This document shows positions 51,471-61,484 of a stretch of DNA of 64,000 nt, piece by piece. Location of the stretch: IMG/VR virus record IMGVR_UViG_3300033153_010610, positions 1 through 64,000 of that record. One strand, written 5' to 3'. The notes under the pieces are model-generated. The model was not told the origin of the DNA and made no database searches. It saw nothing but the letters and a program-made list of their open reading frames with translations. This DNA is from a virus. Positions within the stretch are counted from its first letter, which is position 1, and each line of letters starts with the position of its first letter. The position numbers were made by a program, and so were the translations under genes.

Positions 51471-53999
51471 ATGGCGTCTGGAGTTACGGTAGACGGTCAG
51501 GAAGTTGTGGTCCCGGGGGTTTATAACAAGACTGACGTCAGTCGAGCCCAGACCCCGGGAATTGTTACTGCTGGCATTCCGTGTTTGGTTGGCACCGCTG
51601 AAGATGGCGAGCCTCAAACCGTTCTGACATTCAACAGTCTCGACCAGGTGCGCGCCACGTTCCGATCTGGCGACATCCTAGAAGCTGCGGAAATCGTGTA
51701 CGACGCTGTACGCGATGACCGTATCCAGGGACGACCTTCTACCCTCTTGGTAGTCAAGGTCAACAGCGATACCCAGAGCGTTCACACCTTCAACTCGGCC
51801 TCTGGTCCGGCCATGACGGTCACCAGCACAGGGTACGGGTCATTTTCGGAGCGCGTCAGCGTCAACATCGTTGCCGGGACGAACAATGGCATCAATCTGA
51901 CCATTGCCCTGGATGGCGTGTCAGAGAACGTGGACGACCTCGGCGGCGAGGACCTCTTCAGCCTCGCGTATGCAGGTAGCGCCACCACGATGACCGCGAC
52001 TGTCGATGCCACGGGGATGTTCTGCGAGCAGACGTTCACCAACATCGGACTCGACCTTGAGGTCGTTGCTGGCTATACCGCGACGGACGCCCCTCGAGTC
52101 GTCTCGGCCCATGCCTACGACGACTACCAGGTGGCCACCGTCTACGGGATCAGTGGTGGTGTGGCCGTCTCTGAGCAACTTACGCTCCAAGGAGTCACTC
52201 CAGTCCTCGGCTCCGTAGCGATGGACGAGGTGACTGGCGTCTCCTTCGATGCTCTCACCGGCGGAATCGTTTCAGTCAGTGACCAGCAGGGCGCCCCCAA
52301 CGTCGTCGTCACTCACGCTGCCGACCTTGCGGCCGTTCATGTGGCTGGAGTTCTGCGAGTCAAGTCCACCAACAATGTGGCAGACATCGGGCAGTTGGTC
52401 AGTATCCGCGGACGCTCCGCTCTTGGCACTCCGCTGTCAGAAGTGGTGACTCTGAATGGGACGACCAAGGTCCCAACGGTCGGTTTGTACACCAAGATCT
52501 CCTCGGTGGTCATCACTGGAGAAACCCTCGGTACGGTCACAGTCGAGGACTCTGCAACGACAGTTGCTGTCAGCATCGGAACTGGTATCGACCAGTACGC
52601 TGGGCTCTACCTCGAGGCCGGCATTCTGTACCTCACCGACCTGAGCGTCGATGGCGCCCTCACCCTTGCAGTCGATGCCGGAGGTTCAGTCAAGAATGTA
52701 GTGATCCGCGGGGTCACTAGCGTCGGTACGGTTGCCAACGAAGTCATTGTCCTAGGTGGAGCGGCACCAGCCACTGTGACGACCACCAACCTCTGGAAGA
52801 CAGTCAGCCAGATTGAGTTGGGCGCAGTCGAGAACGCTCGCACCGTGACCTTCTCGGGCCGGTCGTTCACAGCGCTGCTCGCCAACGGCTTCGACGACTT
52901 CGACGTCCTGGACGCCTACGTGAACTCGAAGCCCGGGTTCACGCTTGTGCTGCTCGCCACCGACATCGGTACCCGCGTGCTTTCGGAGGCTGACTACCTT
53001 GCTGGGGCCGTCATCAAGTCGGCCACGGTCGGCTTCACAGCAGACCTGACGGCCGCCATCGAGTGGATCAACACCAACTCTGCGTTGATCACCGCGGTAC
53101 GTGTCAGCGGTGGTACAGGGGAACTCTCGGTGCTGGCTACGCCTCAGTACCTATCTGGCGGGTCCGACGCGACCGCGACGGCAGCCGATTACGACTCAGC
53201 CTTCACGCTGCTGAAATCAACTGAGTTGGACTACGTCGGGGTGCTGAGCAGTTCCGCGGCCGTGCATGCCTTCGCAGAAGCTCACGCCATCTTTATGGCT
53301 GGCGCCCTAGGTCGTTCTGACCGTTCCATCTACGTTGGGGCAGCGGCTAGCACTACCAAGACGGCACTCAAAGCAGCCACCGCGATTTTCTCGACGTCGC
53401 GCCACATGAACATGTCGTACCAGGAGATTAAGCGCCGCAATTCCGACGGGGACCTGACCTGGTACGCCCCGATATTCGCTGCGGCCCTCCAGATGGGCGC
53501 ACAGGCGAGTGTGAGACGAGGCGTTCCGCTGACGCATAAGCGGGCCAACATCTTGGCCACGCGTGAGCACTCAACTATCGACTCGACGGTGGATGCCGGC
53601 GAACTCATCAAGGCTGGCATCTCGAACATCATCTCGCATCCCACGATGGGATACATCTGGCAGCGAACGGTTACCACCTACACCAGGCGGACCATCAACG
53701 CTTTTCAGGAGAGTTCGGCGAACGACGCAGCGAACGGATCCATCAAGAACCTCCGCAATGAACTCGATGAACGGATCGTCGGCCAGGCGGATGTGGACAC
53801 CTCACCAGCGGCCATCAAACGGCTTACTGAGGACCTCCTCGAGGCTCAGGTCTCGTCGAAACTGATCTCTGACTTCGAGAATGTCACTGTCGCCGCGTCC
53901 GGGACGCAGGTCGCAGTCGCGTACGGTGTAGCTCCGGCGCTGCCTCGCAACTTTGTGGTCCTCACCACGCACCTCTTCGAAACTTCGGCAGCCGCCTAG
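51471..53999 (+). CDS. Tail sheath protein, enlarged by inserted repeat domains
   Basis: 842 residues starting MASGVTVDGQEVVVPGVYNK, a typical sheath start (PGVY, TPGIVTAGIPCLVG). The conserved contractile C-terminal part has KSTELDYVGVLSS, RSIYVGAAASTTKTALKAAT, TWYAPIFAAALQMGAQASVR and GYIWQRTVTTYTRRTINAFQ, and ends with a beta-strand handshake segment. Between about residues 226 and 480 there are three related beta repeats with cores EQLTLQG, EVVTLNGTT and EVIVLGGA. Usual sheaths have 380-660 residues, so the repeats account for the excess and probably decorate the outer surface. Confidence 0.9.
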   Translation: MASGVTVDGQEVVVPGVYNKTDVSRAQTPGIVTAGIPCLVGTAEDGEPQTVLTFNSLDQVRATFRSGDILEAAEIVYDAVRDDRIQGRPSTLLVVKVNSDTQSVHTFNSASGPAMTVTSTGYGSFSERVSVNIVAGTNNGINLTIALDGVSENVDDLGGEDLFSLAYAGSATTMTATVDATGMFCEQTFTNIGLDLEVVAGYTATDAPRVVSAHAYDDYQVATVYGISGGVAVSEQLTLQGVTPVLGSVAMDEVTGVSFDALTGGIVSVSDQQGAPNVVVTHAADLAAVHVAGVLRVKSTNNVADIGQLVSIRGRSALGTPLSEVVTLNGTTKVPTVGLYTKISSVVITGETLGTVTVEDSATTVAVSIGTGIDQYAGLYLEAGILYLTDLSVDGALTLAVDAGGSVKNVVIRGVTSVGTVANEVIVLGGAAPATVTTTNLWKTVSQIELGAVENARTVTFSGRSFTALLANGFDDFDVLDAYVNSKPGFTLVLLATDIGTRVLSEADYLAGAVIKSATVGFTADLTAAIEWINTNSALITAVRVSGGTGELSVLATPQYLSGGSDATATAADYDSAFTLLKSTELDYVGVLSSSAAVHAFAEAHAIFMAGALGRSDRSIYVGAAASTTKTALKAATAIFSTSRHMNMSYQEIKRRNSDGDLTWYAPIFAAALQMGAQASVRRGVPLTHKRANILATREHSTIDSTVDAGELIKAGISNIISHPTMGYIWQRTVTTYTRRTINAFQESSANDAANGSIKNLRNELDERIVGQADVDTSPAAIKRLTEDLLEAQVSSKLISDFENVTVAASGTQVAVAYGVAPALPRNFVVLTTHLFETSAAA

Positions 54000-54012
54000 T
54001 AGGGAGTGAGCA

Positions 54013-54468
54013 ATGGCTACGTCTTTGTCTGAAGGTCCTCGTGGCCGAGTTATCACGGGAGCGCGCGCCCGGCTCTTGGTAAATAACGTCAAGATCGGTT
54101 ACGTGACTGGCCTCGACGTGTCGTTGGACATCTCCATCGAGGCGGTCGAGCCGATCGACACCATCGTTGCTGAAGAGTTGGTGACCACAGGCCTTCGTTG
54201 CAGTTGGAGCGCGCGCATGGTGCGTGTCTACAACCAGAACGAATTCGGCGAGGTCTGGTTCCAGAGCTTCGACGAATTGACTCGTGGTGGGCGTGAGCTC
54301 AGCATGCATGTCCTTGACACGGTCGAGGATGAAGTCGTACATGCACTCAACGGGGTCAAGGTGGGCCAGTTGTCCTTCAACGTAGAAGGGCGCAGTCTCG
54401 CCGCACGCAATATCTCAGGTCAGGCCCGTTACTCCAAGCTTGAGACGCAGCCGAATCTGAGAGGCTAA
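54013..54468 (+). CDS. Tail tube protein
   Basis: 151 residues starting MATSLSEGPRGRVITGARAR. A beta-barrel tube pattern: RARLLVNNVKIGYVTGLDVS, VEPIDTIVAEELVTTGLRCS, VWFQSFDELTRGGRELSMHV and VGQLSFNVEGRSLAARNISG. Size and position directly after the sheath are as expected for the inner tube of a contractile tail. Confidence 0.87.
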   Translation: MATSLSEGPRGRVITGARARLLVNNVKIGYVTGLDVSLDISIEAVEPIDTIVAEELVTTGLRCSWSARMVRVYNQNEFGEVWFQSFDELTRGGRELSMHVLDTVEDEVVHALNGVKVGQLSFNVEGRSLAARNISGQARYSKLETQPNLRG

Positions 54469-54471
54469 CTG

Positions 54472-54903
54472 ATGTCAAAAGTCGCCGTCCTAAGTCCTCC
54501 TGAGAGCCCTGAAGTTGTTCGCGAGGTCCAGGAGGAAGCACTCATCAACGAGAAGCCGGCGGCGGCTGAACCGGTCGGGCGTTACAAGAGCTTCAAGATC
54601 GACGTCTGGTCCAAATTCCTCGAGCGTCAGTTGAAGGGGACGTTCGTCAACGACATCCTGACTCCTCGGATGAACATCACCGTCGGCTCCGTAAAGTCCC
54701 AACTCCTTGCCGGAGCGAGCGCGACTACATTGGACGGCGGCACTCAAGTCACAGCCGAGAAGATCGCTCATCTGTCCGTCTCTCTGAGCGAAAAGCCGGA
54801 CTGGTTCGAGCCGCAATCCTTCGAGGACTCCAAGGTCCTTGAGCTTATCTACCAGGAGGCGGCCTCTCATGAGGCCACTTTTTGGGGGTCGGAGCCCGAC
54901 TAA
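54472..54903 (+). CDS. Tail assembly chaperone, short form
   Basis: 143 residues starting MSKVAVLSPPESPEVVREVQ. Between the tube and tape-measure genes, where the chaperone pair of most long-tailed phages lies. A disordered acidic start precedes a folded part (YKSFKIDVWSKFLERQLKGT, VSLSEKPDWFEPQSFEDSKV). Near its end the sequence CTTTTTGGGGG could allow a -2 slip into the frame of the next gene, as in phage Mu. Confidence 0.72.
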   Translation: MSKVAVLSPPESPEVVREVQEEALINEKPAAAEPVGRYKSFKIDVWSKFLERQLKGTFVNDILTPRMNITVGSVKSQLLAGASATTLDGGTQVTAEKIAHLSVSLSEKPDWFEPQSFEDSKVLELIYQEAASHEATFWGSEPD

Positions 54904-55285
54904 AACAGGTAAGCCACCCAATCCGCTGCAGACCATTCTAGATGGTGTTCGCCAGCGGTCGAATACACTTACAAGTCAAGTGCGCCTTTGGTGGGAGACC
55001 CAGTGGTCACAACCATCTCGTGGCAATTCGCTGTGGGAGGATGTGCCTTTTACGGACCATCTTCGTTCGCTCCTAGAGCGACGTCTAAATGAAGGCGTGG
55101 TACCCTTGATCCATGAAGGGAACCTCTACCTTTACGAGGATGAGGCTGGCCATATCATGCAAGAGAAGCGTGATGATGGGATGACGTACTTGACGTACTT
55201 CGACGAGAATACAGACGATTGGGTGATGCGGGAGTTCGGTGAGGGATCAGACTTCCAGAATCCGTTGGAGTTGCTGAATGCGTGA
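54869..55285 (+). CDS. Tail assembly chaperone extension or separate second gene
   Basis: 138 residues from the ATG at 54869 (MRPLFGGRSPTKTGKPPNPL), with AGGAGG 9 nt before it; its first 35 bp overlap the previous gene in the -2 (equals +1) frame. It can be made as a separate protein or as the extension of the long chaperone by frameshifting at 54878-54888. The C-terminus is acidic with LYLYEDEAGHIMQEKRDDGM. It ends inside the tape-measure start (ATGCGTGA). Confidence 0.65.
   Translation: MRPLFGGRSPTKTGKPPNPLQTILDGVRQRSNTLTSQVRLWWETQWSQPSRGNSLWEDVPFTDHLRSLLERRLNEGVVPLIHEGNLYLYEDEAGHIMQEKRDDGMTYLTYFDENTDDWVMREFGEGSDFQNPLELLNA
54878..54888 (+). other. Candidate -2 frameshift site
   Basis: CTTTTTGGGGG in the overlap of the two chaperone frames. 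The upstream frame reads ACT TTT TGG GGG TCG. The Gly tRNA on GGG (54886-54888) can re-pair with GGG at 54884-54886 after sliding back two bases, which enters the downstream frame. Phage Mu-like tails use a -2 shift at this place in the gene order. Confidence 0.45.
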
Positions 55286-57515
55286 CGTAAAAGTCGGTTT
55301 TACAATTGAGAGTTCTCAATGGCGCGAGTGGGCCGCCGACGCGCGTTTCGCATTCAACATGGCTCAGACGGCTGGCGATAAAGCCTCCGCAAAACTGAAG
55401 TCTGGTTCAGAACAACTCAAAGACTCCCTTCGAGCACAAAACAACGAACTGACAAGTCTGGCTCGTTCACATACAGAAAACGCCAGAGTCTTGAACCGAA
55501 GCGCACGGGGATGGACTCAACTAGGCCTAGTCCAAAAAGGCGTCACGACTGGATTACAGAAGAGCCTCGAGGGTCTCACGCGTCGCTACGAGGCTTATGA
55601 CATCGCCTCAGTCAGGTCCATTGAGACGCAGAAGACTAGGGTCTCTGGGATCAAAGAAGAGGTCCGATATACCAAGGAACTCATTCAGATACATGACAAA
55701 GAGGCTAAGAAGAGCACGGCTACTCCTGCTCAGAAAGCCGCCTCTGAGCTCGCTTCTCAACTTGAGGGCGCTAACCTCGTCAGCAAGCAGATCAGTTTGA
55801 GAACAGAGTCTGAATCCCTCCGAAAGATGCGTGAAGCTAAAACGTTAGATAAGGCCGAAGGGCAGGCGAAGAGTCTCGTTATCCGGGATGACATCTCGCT
55901 AAGCCGCAAGGACCAAGACTTCTTGTACGCTAAGGCGGCCGAGGAAAGGACAAGAGCGACCATAGCGAGTTCTGACGCTGCAAACGTTAGGAACATTACC
56001 GCTGAGCGCAAAGCCCAGGCCAAAATCATGGTCGAGGATGAAACGCGGAAAGAGGAAGCAGAAGCGCTTCGCCTTGAAGCCCGCGCTAATTCTCCGCTCG
56101 GCCGACTCAGAGGCTGGGCTGGAGGCAAAGACATCAACTATGGGTGGGCCGGCCAAGGCATGGGGAACGCCTACCAAAACCTCGCTACAGGTGATGCGAC
56201 GAACCCCATCGGGGCTATCGCTCCGGTGGTCGGGGCCATAGGGTCTATAGCTGGTACCGCTGGTGGCGGGCTGGCGGGTCTAATTTCTGACCTGAACATC
56301 CCGCTCATCAGTGCAGCAGGAGGGTTCATGCGGAGGTTTGCGGAGGTCGCCGGCCCCATGGCGGAGGCGGTGCTTATCTCTGGCATGGAGAACGCCCAAC
56401 AGGTCTATGGGAAGTATGCCGGGTATGAAAGTTCCGTATACCAGGCAGCCCCATTTCTGGGAATGGCTAGTAATTTGACGATGCCGAGAGGGCGCGCTGG
56501 AGTTGATGGTGACATCTTCAGCCTCATGGAACAGCAGGGGTATGACCCATCGTCTGGTATCCAAGCCATTAGCCAATTAGCGCAGGCCTCAGGAACTAAC
56601 TTTGGGGGCCTTGAGTCTGGAGGCGTAGAATTCCTGAACATGTTGCGCAGCGGGATTGGAGAGCAAGGCATCACCGGAATGATGGGACTGGGGCGTCTCG
56701 GTGGTGGTGGCGGAGGTGAAGCGAACGCCTTTTCTGCACTCACTGCCCTAATGCGCACATCTCAAGGATTAGGGATGCCTCCTCAAATGGCGTCTCAATT
56801 GGCTTCCGGGTTTGGAAGTATGCTCGGAGGTATTGGGGATTCTGGCGTCGACTTCAACCTAGAAGGATTGACGACCAACCTTGGGGAGTACAGTGCGTTC
56901 TCTGGCCTTGAGGGGACCCGTGGACTCACGGCTATGCAAGGCATGTCCAACGTGATGGGCCGAGCCTCTCAGGGCGGCATGGACCCGATGATGCAGAGCC
57001 TCATCTGGGGAGCAGCCAAAGACATCGGCGTCACTGACTATCTCAGCATCATGAGGCTCCTTGAGCAGCGTGACCCTGACCTCATGGAAGCGATCCGCTT
57101 ACGAATGTCCGGTCTCGGCCCGATGGGCGGCTTAATTGCATCTCGGGCTGGGGTTGGGAGCATCGGGATATCTGAGAACTTTTTGGCTGGAGAGATGGGT
57201 GGTGCGCCCGCTGGTGCTCAGTACGAAGCACAGATCTCGCGGGGTCAAATGGTCGAAGCCAATGTTGAAGGCGCCCAAATTGCCGCCGGGGCTCCTCTGG
57301 CTGATAGCGTAGAGACGTTGTCACGTAGCTTAATTACCCTGCAGGCAAGTAGTGCGGCGGTAGGCATCGCATTCACCGAGATCGTTGAGCAATTTCTCCC
57401 GGCATTGAGCGGCATGCTCGTGGGTATAACGGCCGAATCTCTGGAATTTGTAGGTGCAGTTACGGCCGAACAGGCTGACGAACTTCACAAATCCTCAGCA
57501 CCTGCTACTCGTTAG
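55278..57515 (+). CDS. Tape measure protein
   Basis: 745 residues starting MRDVKVGFTIESSQWREWAA. Residues 15-270 are coiled-coil-rich with many Lys, Glu and Gln. A hydrophobic Gly/Ala region follows (IGAIAPVVGAIGSIAGTAGG and FISLISAAGG-like text, about 305-390). A long Gly/Met-rich part with TGMMGLGRLGGGGGGEANAF and a helical end complete it. At 0.15 nm per residue it predicts a tail of about 110 nm, which is an estimate. It follows the chaperones and precedes the hub, as expected. Confidence 0.85.
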   Translation: MRDVKVGFTIESSQWREWAADARFAFNMAQTAGDKASAKLKSGSEQLKDSLRAQNNELTSLARSHTENARVLNRSARGWTQLGLVQKGVTTGLQKSLEGLTRRYEAYDIASVRSIETQKTRVSGIKEEVRYTKELIQIHDKEAKKSTATPAQKAASELASQLEGANLVSKQISLRTESESLRKMREAKTLDKAEGQAKSLVIRDDISLSRKDQDFLYAKAAEERTRATIASSDAANVRNITAERKAQAKIMVEDETRKEEAEALRLEARANSPLGRLRGWAGGKDINYGWAGQGMGNAYQNLATGDATNPIGAIAPVVGAIGSIAGTAGGGLAGLISDLNIPLISAAGGFMRRFAEVAGPMAEAVLISGMENAQQVYGKYAGYESSVYQAAPFLGMASNLTMPRGRAGVDGDIFSLMEQQGYDPSSGIQAISQLAQASGTNFGGLESGGVEFLNMLRSGIGEQGITGMMGLGRLGGGGGGEANAFSALTALMRTSQGLGMPPQMASQLASGFGSMLGGIGDSGVDFNLEGLTTNLGEYSAFSGLEGTRGLTAMQGMSNVMGRASQGGMDPMMQSLIWGAAKDIGVTDYLSIMRLLEQRDPDLMEAIRLRMSGLGPMGGLIASRAGVGSIGISENFLAGEMGGAPAGAQYEAQISRGQMVEANVEGAQIAAGAPLADSVETLSRSLITLQASSAAVGIAFTEIVEQFLPALSGMLVGITAESLEFVGAVTAEQADELHKSSAPATR

Positions 57516-57521
57516 GTTGAT

Positions 57522-60500
57522 ATGGGAACGCTTCGTACCTCTCAAGTCCGCGCCTACGTCTACCCGTTTGACGAAGAGCGGCCCATCGATGTCAGCAAGT
57601 ACCTCGTCAACATGCGAGTTTCTCGTAAGACGGATGTTGGAGGTGCGTGGAGCTTGGCTCTCGTCCCAGAGTTCCCGTTCATCTCTATACTACAGTTAGG
57701 CTCCTGGGTTCGCATTGAAGCTCAGACGGGCCCGGCGATGCGATTCCGAACGTTAGTGTGGGGGAGAATCGACATCGTCTCACGCAAAGTGGCGTCCACA
57801 GGCGCGGGAGCTCGTAAACGCATCCATGCGATTTCTGGACGTGACCACTCGGGCGTGTTCCTGGACTACGCTGTCTACTTCAATCCGTTCCTGTCGATGC
57901 GGACGGAACAACTTGGGGTCATTACCCCCGCCGCCCCTCTCCTGAGCCGAGACTTTGTGGATGGGATGGAACTTGCTGCTGCGGAGGGACTGGGGGGGAA
58001 TCCAGCTTCGTACGTCAAGTTCATCTACACGGTCTTCCTGGAGAGGGGAGTGTCATCCATACAGCGCTTCAGCCTCCCAACTTCTGCTGGGCCAGACATC
58101 CTCCGCACTGGGGCTGTGCTGACCGATAACCAGTACACAGAACTCGTTGACTTTATCTATGGTCCACAGGCAACGGCGCTCAGTCTGCCGGGGATGAAGG
58201 GCATCTTCTTCGACGATTCAATCCTGTCGACATCTGATGGTGGGCGTCTTTGGGATTTGATCCGCCAGTACAGTAACCCGTCCTTCAACGAGTTCTTCTT
58301 CACGATCAACAAAGCTACGGGCCGTCCGGAAATCCAATTCCGAGAGCGACCATTCCCGGCCTACGCACTTCGGCCGAGTCCTCTAGAAACCGATTCCATC
58401 GCGGCAGCGATAAGGTCAGTTCGTAATCGAGCACGCGGGTCCCGCGAGATCTATATCGCTTCCCAACAGTGGGAAGACATTCTGGGTGTTGCGGTGTCCG
58501 GGCGCGACTTGTCAGCCATTAGCGTTTCTCGGGACGAGCAAGCTCGGTACAATTATTGGATGTTGTTCGCCGATGGGACGCCGTTACTTCATCAAGACCA
58601 GGTCTTTATGATGGGGGATGGCTATGATGATGGTGCGCCCATCTTGGATTTGGATTCCATCCAGAGATATGGGCTCAAGCGCTTTGAGGCGACCACCTAT
58701 TACACTGGCTACCACGCTGATGCGACGGCAGAAATCTGGATCATCCCAGCGAGTTACTGGCTGGCCCAGTTGTATTCCTGGTACTCGCTCGGGCCTTCGT
58801 TCCTGAAAGGTACAGCGAGCCTGCCATACCTCGAGCGGGCAGAAGTAGGTGAACGCTTCTGGGTCAAGGAAGACGATGGTGGGTTCACAGAGTACTACAT
58901 TAACGGCGTAACCTGGCAGTGGTCTAAGGGTGCTCAGGGAGAGAGTAAGGCGTCAACCAACCTCACGATATCTCGCGGCATCACTGGAATTAACGGGACG
59001 GTTCATCGCGGCGAACACCATGACCTGTTGGAGTGGGACGTCTCCAACAATTACCCGCTTCCTATGCCACCTCCACGAGACGTGAAGACCCTCCTGGAAG
59101 CTGCAGCCCTGGACCACCGTACTTGGAATGACCCAAGCCAATTCGACCGGGAGTCGAGCAATATCGACTTTGAATCTGGTTGGGAGATCAATCGACAGCC
59201 GTTGGAGTACCAAACCTCTGACGCGTCTCTGGTCTCGACACTCGTGGATATGTGGTCTGCCCGAGCTGAGAACTGCCCGCCAAGATACTCGACCAGAGAA
59301 ACCTTGAACGACAACATGTTTGGGACGGCCTATGTTGCGTACTTCGAGGGCGACGGAGGTGCTCTCGGAACTGGGGATGAGGATGCAGAAGGCTACTTCT
59401 ACCATGCCGACGATGAGTTGAGTGAAGCCACGCTGATTGATACGTCACATGAGGCGGAGGAACAAACACAACTCACGTATGTCGACCTCGACATTTTGGG
59501 GTTCTTAGGTTCGAGCAGTTTCGGGGGCGATAATCCAATCGCCGTTGTGCTGCATTCTACAGCAACTACTACGTACGGGCGTGGGAGGGGGACGCGTCGA
59601 TTCAACACGTTCATGCGTAATCATGAATACGACGAAGCCCTGACGGCGATTGCCAATTTGTTCACCAACAATTGGATCTCTCACGAGGTGCCTCTCTCAT
59701 TAACAACTCATTTCCTGATTTCGCTAGAGGGCTTCATTGTCCAATTCCTTCCGCTCAATAAAGAGGCGTGGAGCGCTGGATCCGCCGCGAACGATTTAGC
59801 GATTGCTATCGACCTAGAAGGTAAGCCCAGAGATCATACGAAGGCCCAAAAGGAGTCTCTCCGTTTGTTGCTAGAGTCGTCGGAACTTCGTCGGATGGCC
59901 ATCTTCCCACATCGCTCAATCCCACCTACCACGCACACTGACCCCGATGGGCATGTCGAGTCCGATTGGGGATGGGGCACACCGCCGTATCATATGGTAG
60001 CAGTCCCCGCGGAACCTTCAGCAGGTCCTCCTCGAGTCCCTCTCGGGATGGAAGTAGGTGGTCATGTGGACTCTTGGGAGGGCGACGTCCAGAGGATTTC
60101 AGCGGAGTTGCTGGCCTACACAGGCCCCCGCAATCTCTCCGGCCCTATCAGTTCTCTCGTTGGTAACGCCGCGCATATAAATGCAGCGGAGGGATGGAGT
60201 TTAGATGGGGTATCTCTCTACACCGATCGCACATCTTCGTTTGTAGGGTCGCAGCAAGTCTTGTATGGGATTCCTGTCGGGCTTGATATGGTGGATACGG
60301 GCGTGTACCAGAATCTCCTCTGGGAGAATGGGGTCGAGATAGCCGATGTAGCAGACCTGACGTACCTACGCGACCCAAGGAAGGTCCAGGAGCTCGCGGA
60401 AGCGGGCGTTGAGCCCTTCTGGTACGATTCGGATGACGAGCGGACGATGTTTGCTATCCCGCCTCCGAGTTACTACCCCAACATCTTGCCTGCCTTGTTG

Positions 60501-61484
60501 CTACTTCAAGCCGCGTGGTCGGGCCCGGCTGAGAGGGGCGGGCTTGGTCGTCCTTTGAGCACTTTCCGCGAGTACTTTGAGTTCACAGGAGCGTACCGGC
60601 CTCCGGCTTACAATCAGGCTACTGGAGTCAATCCAAATCCTTCCGTAACACTGTCGCCGGCAGGTCCAGATGCCGACGGATCGATGTACCGATTCAACCA
60701 TGCGCTCTCATTCCGGTTGAAGATGACGCCAACTGTGTACGGCTCTGGCTCAATATCAGACAGCATATGGGGTGAAGTCGACGAGCGTGTCCGCGAGTCC
60801 GATGTCGTGAGCTTTGTGTCCTCCATAGACCAGGAGACGGCATCAATCCACAGAGATGAGGATACCGTCTTGGACGGGCCAGCGGCCAGAGACCAGGTTG
60901 ATGTAGCGGAAGATAGTGATGATTTGCTCACACTGGAAGCACTCGAAACGGCTACTGGCTCAGATGACTTCTTGAGCGAATCTTTAGGGTTGCCGGAAGG
61001 GTTCATTTCCGAGACGCTATATCAAACTATGGCGACTGCTCTCCAAAGTCGGGTAACGTTCTCGTCAGCCGCAGATCATCCACTGCAAGTATCAACTCTT
61101 GGGACTGACCTGTGGTACGCCCTGGAGGCGGTCCGGTCTACAGTTCTAGATGCTGACGGCGAGTTGGTTACACGGTCGATAACCAGCGTGGACGAAGAGG
61201 GGGTAGAAACGACGAGGGACGTCGTCATACACCCCAAAGTTCGCAAGTTGTACAACGCCTATCTGAAGTTCCACGAACAGCACGTCGATGACGGTGATGA
61301 TTCATTCGATGAGTACGGCACCTTCCTCCCGCGGGTAATCTACCTCACACATATCGACGCCGGGTTCTCCAGCGATCTCGACCCTAATGAAGACCAGGTA
61401 GTCCCGAGCCCCAGCCCAGATGGGGTAGTTAGAGAGAGTACCTTACACATCAGAGCAAACTCTTCGATAGCGAGGGACCTGTGA
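57522..61484 (+). CDS. Baseplate hub protein with embedded amidase domain
   Basis: 1320 residues starting MGTLRTSQVRAYVYPFDEER. The N-terminal third is hub-like (gpD-type barrels): YLVNMRVSRKTDVGGAWSLA, WVRIEAQTGPAMRFRTLVWG and YINGVTWQWSKGAQGESKAS. Residues about 670-870 resemble an amidase_2 domain: AVVLHSTATTTYG with His678, SLTTHFLISLEGFIVQFLPL with His730, AIAIDLEGK, IFPHRSIPPTTHTDP with His797 and GGHVDSW with His848. The C-terminal 450 residues are unrecognised, acidic and partly beta. It probably pierces and locally digests the cell wall. Confidence 0.82.
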   Translation: MGTLRTSQVRAYVYPFDEERPIDVSKYLVNMRVSRKTDVGGAWSLALVPEFPFISILQLGSWVRIEAQTGPAMRFRTLVWGRIDIVSRKVASTGAGARKRIHAISGRDHSGVFLDYAVYFNPFLSMRTEQLGVITPAAPLLSRDFVDGMELAAAEGLGGNPASYVKFIYTVFLERGVSSIQRFSLPTSAGPDILRTGAVLTDNQYTELVDFIYGPQATALSLPGMKGIFFDDSILSTSDGGRLWDLIRQYSNPSFNEFFFTINKATGRPEIQFRERPFPAYALRPSPLETDSIAAAIRSVRNRARGSREIYIASQQWEDILGVAVSGRDLSAISVSRDEQARYNYWMLFADGTPLLHQDQVFMMGDGYDDGAPILDLDSIQRYGLKRFEATTYYTGYHADATAEIWIIPASYWLAQLYSWYSLGPSFLKGTASLPYLERAEVGERFWVKEDDGGFTEYYINGVTWQWSKGAQGESKASTNLTISRGITGINGTVHRGEHHDLLEWDVSNNYPLPMPPPRDVKTLLEAAALDHRTWNDPSQFDRESSNIDFESGWEINRQPLEYQTSDASLVSTLVDMWSARAENCPPRYSTRETLNDNMFGTAYVAYFEGDGGALGTGDEDAEGYFYHADDELSEATLIDTSHEAEEQTQLTYVDLDILGFLGSSSFGGDNPIAVVLHSTATTTYGRGRGTRRFNTFMRNHEYDEALTAIANLFTNNWISHEVPLSLTTHFLISLEGFIVQFLPLNKEAWSAGSAANDLAIAIDLEGKPRDHTKAQKESLRLLLESSELRRMAIFPHRSIPPTTHTDPDGHVESDWGWGTPPYHMVAVPAEPSAGPPRVPLGMEVGGHVDSWEGDVQRISAELLAYTGPRNLSGPISSLVGNAAHINAAEGWSLDGVSLYTDRTSSFVGSQQVLYGIPVGLDMVDTGVYQNLLWENGVEIADVADLTYLRDPRKVQELAEAGVEPFWYDSDDERTMFAIPPPSYYPNILPALLLLQAAWSGPAERGGLGRPLSTFREYFEFTGAYRPPAYNQATGVNPNPSVTLSPAGPDADGSMYRFNHALSFRLKMTPTVYGSGSISDSIWGEVDERVRESDVVSFVSSIDQETASIHRDEDTVLDGPAARDQVDVAEDSDDLLTLEALETATGSDDFLSESLGLPEGFISETLYQTMATALQSRVTFSSAADHPLQVSTLGTDLWYALEAVRSTVLDADGELVTRSITSVDEEGVETTRDVVIHPKVRKLYNAYLKFHEQHVDDGDDSFDEYGTFLPRVIYLTHIDAGFSSDLDPNEDQVVPSPSPDGVVRESTLHIRANSSIARDL

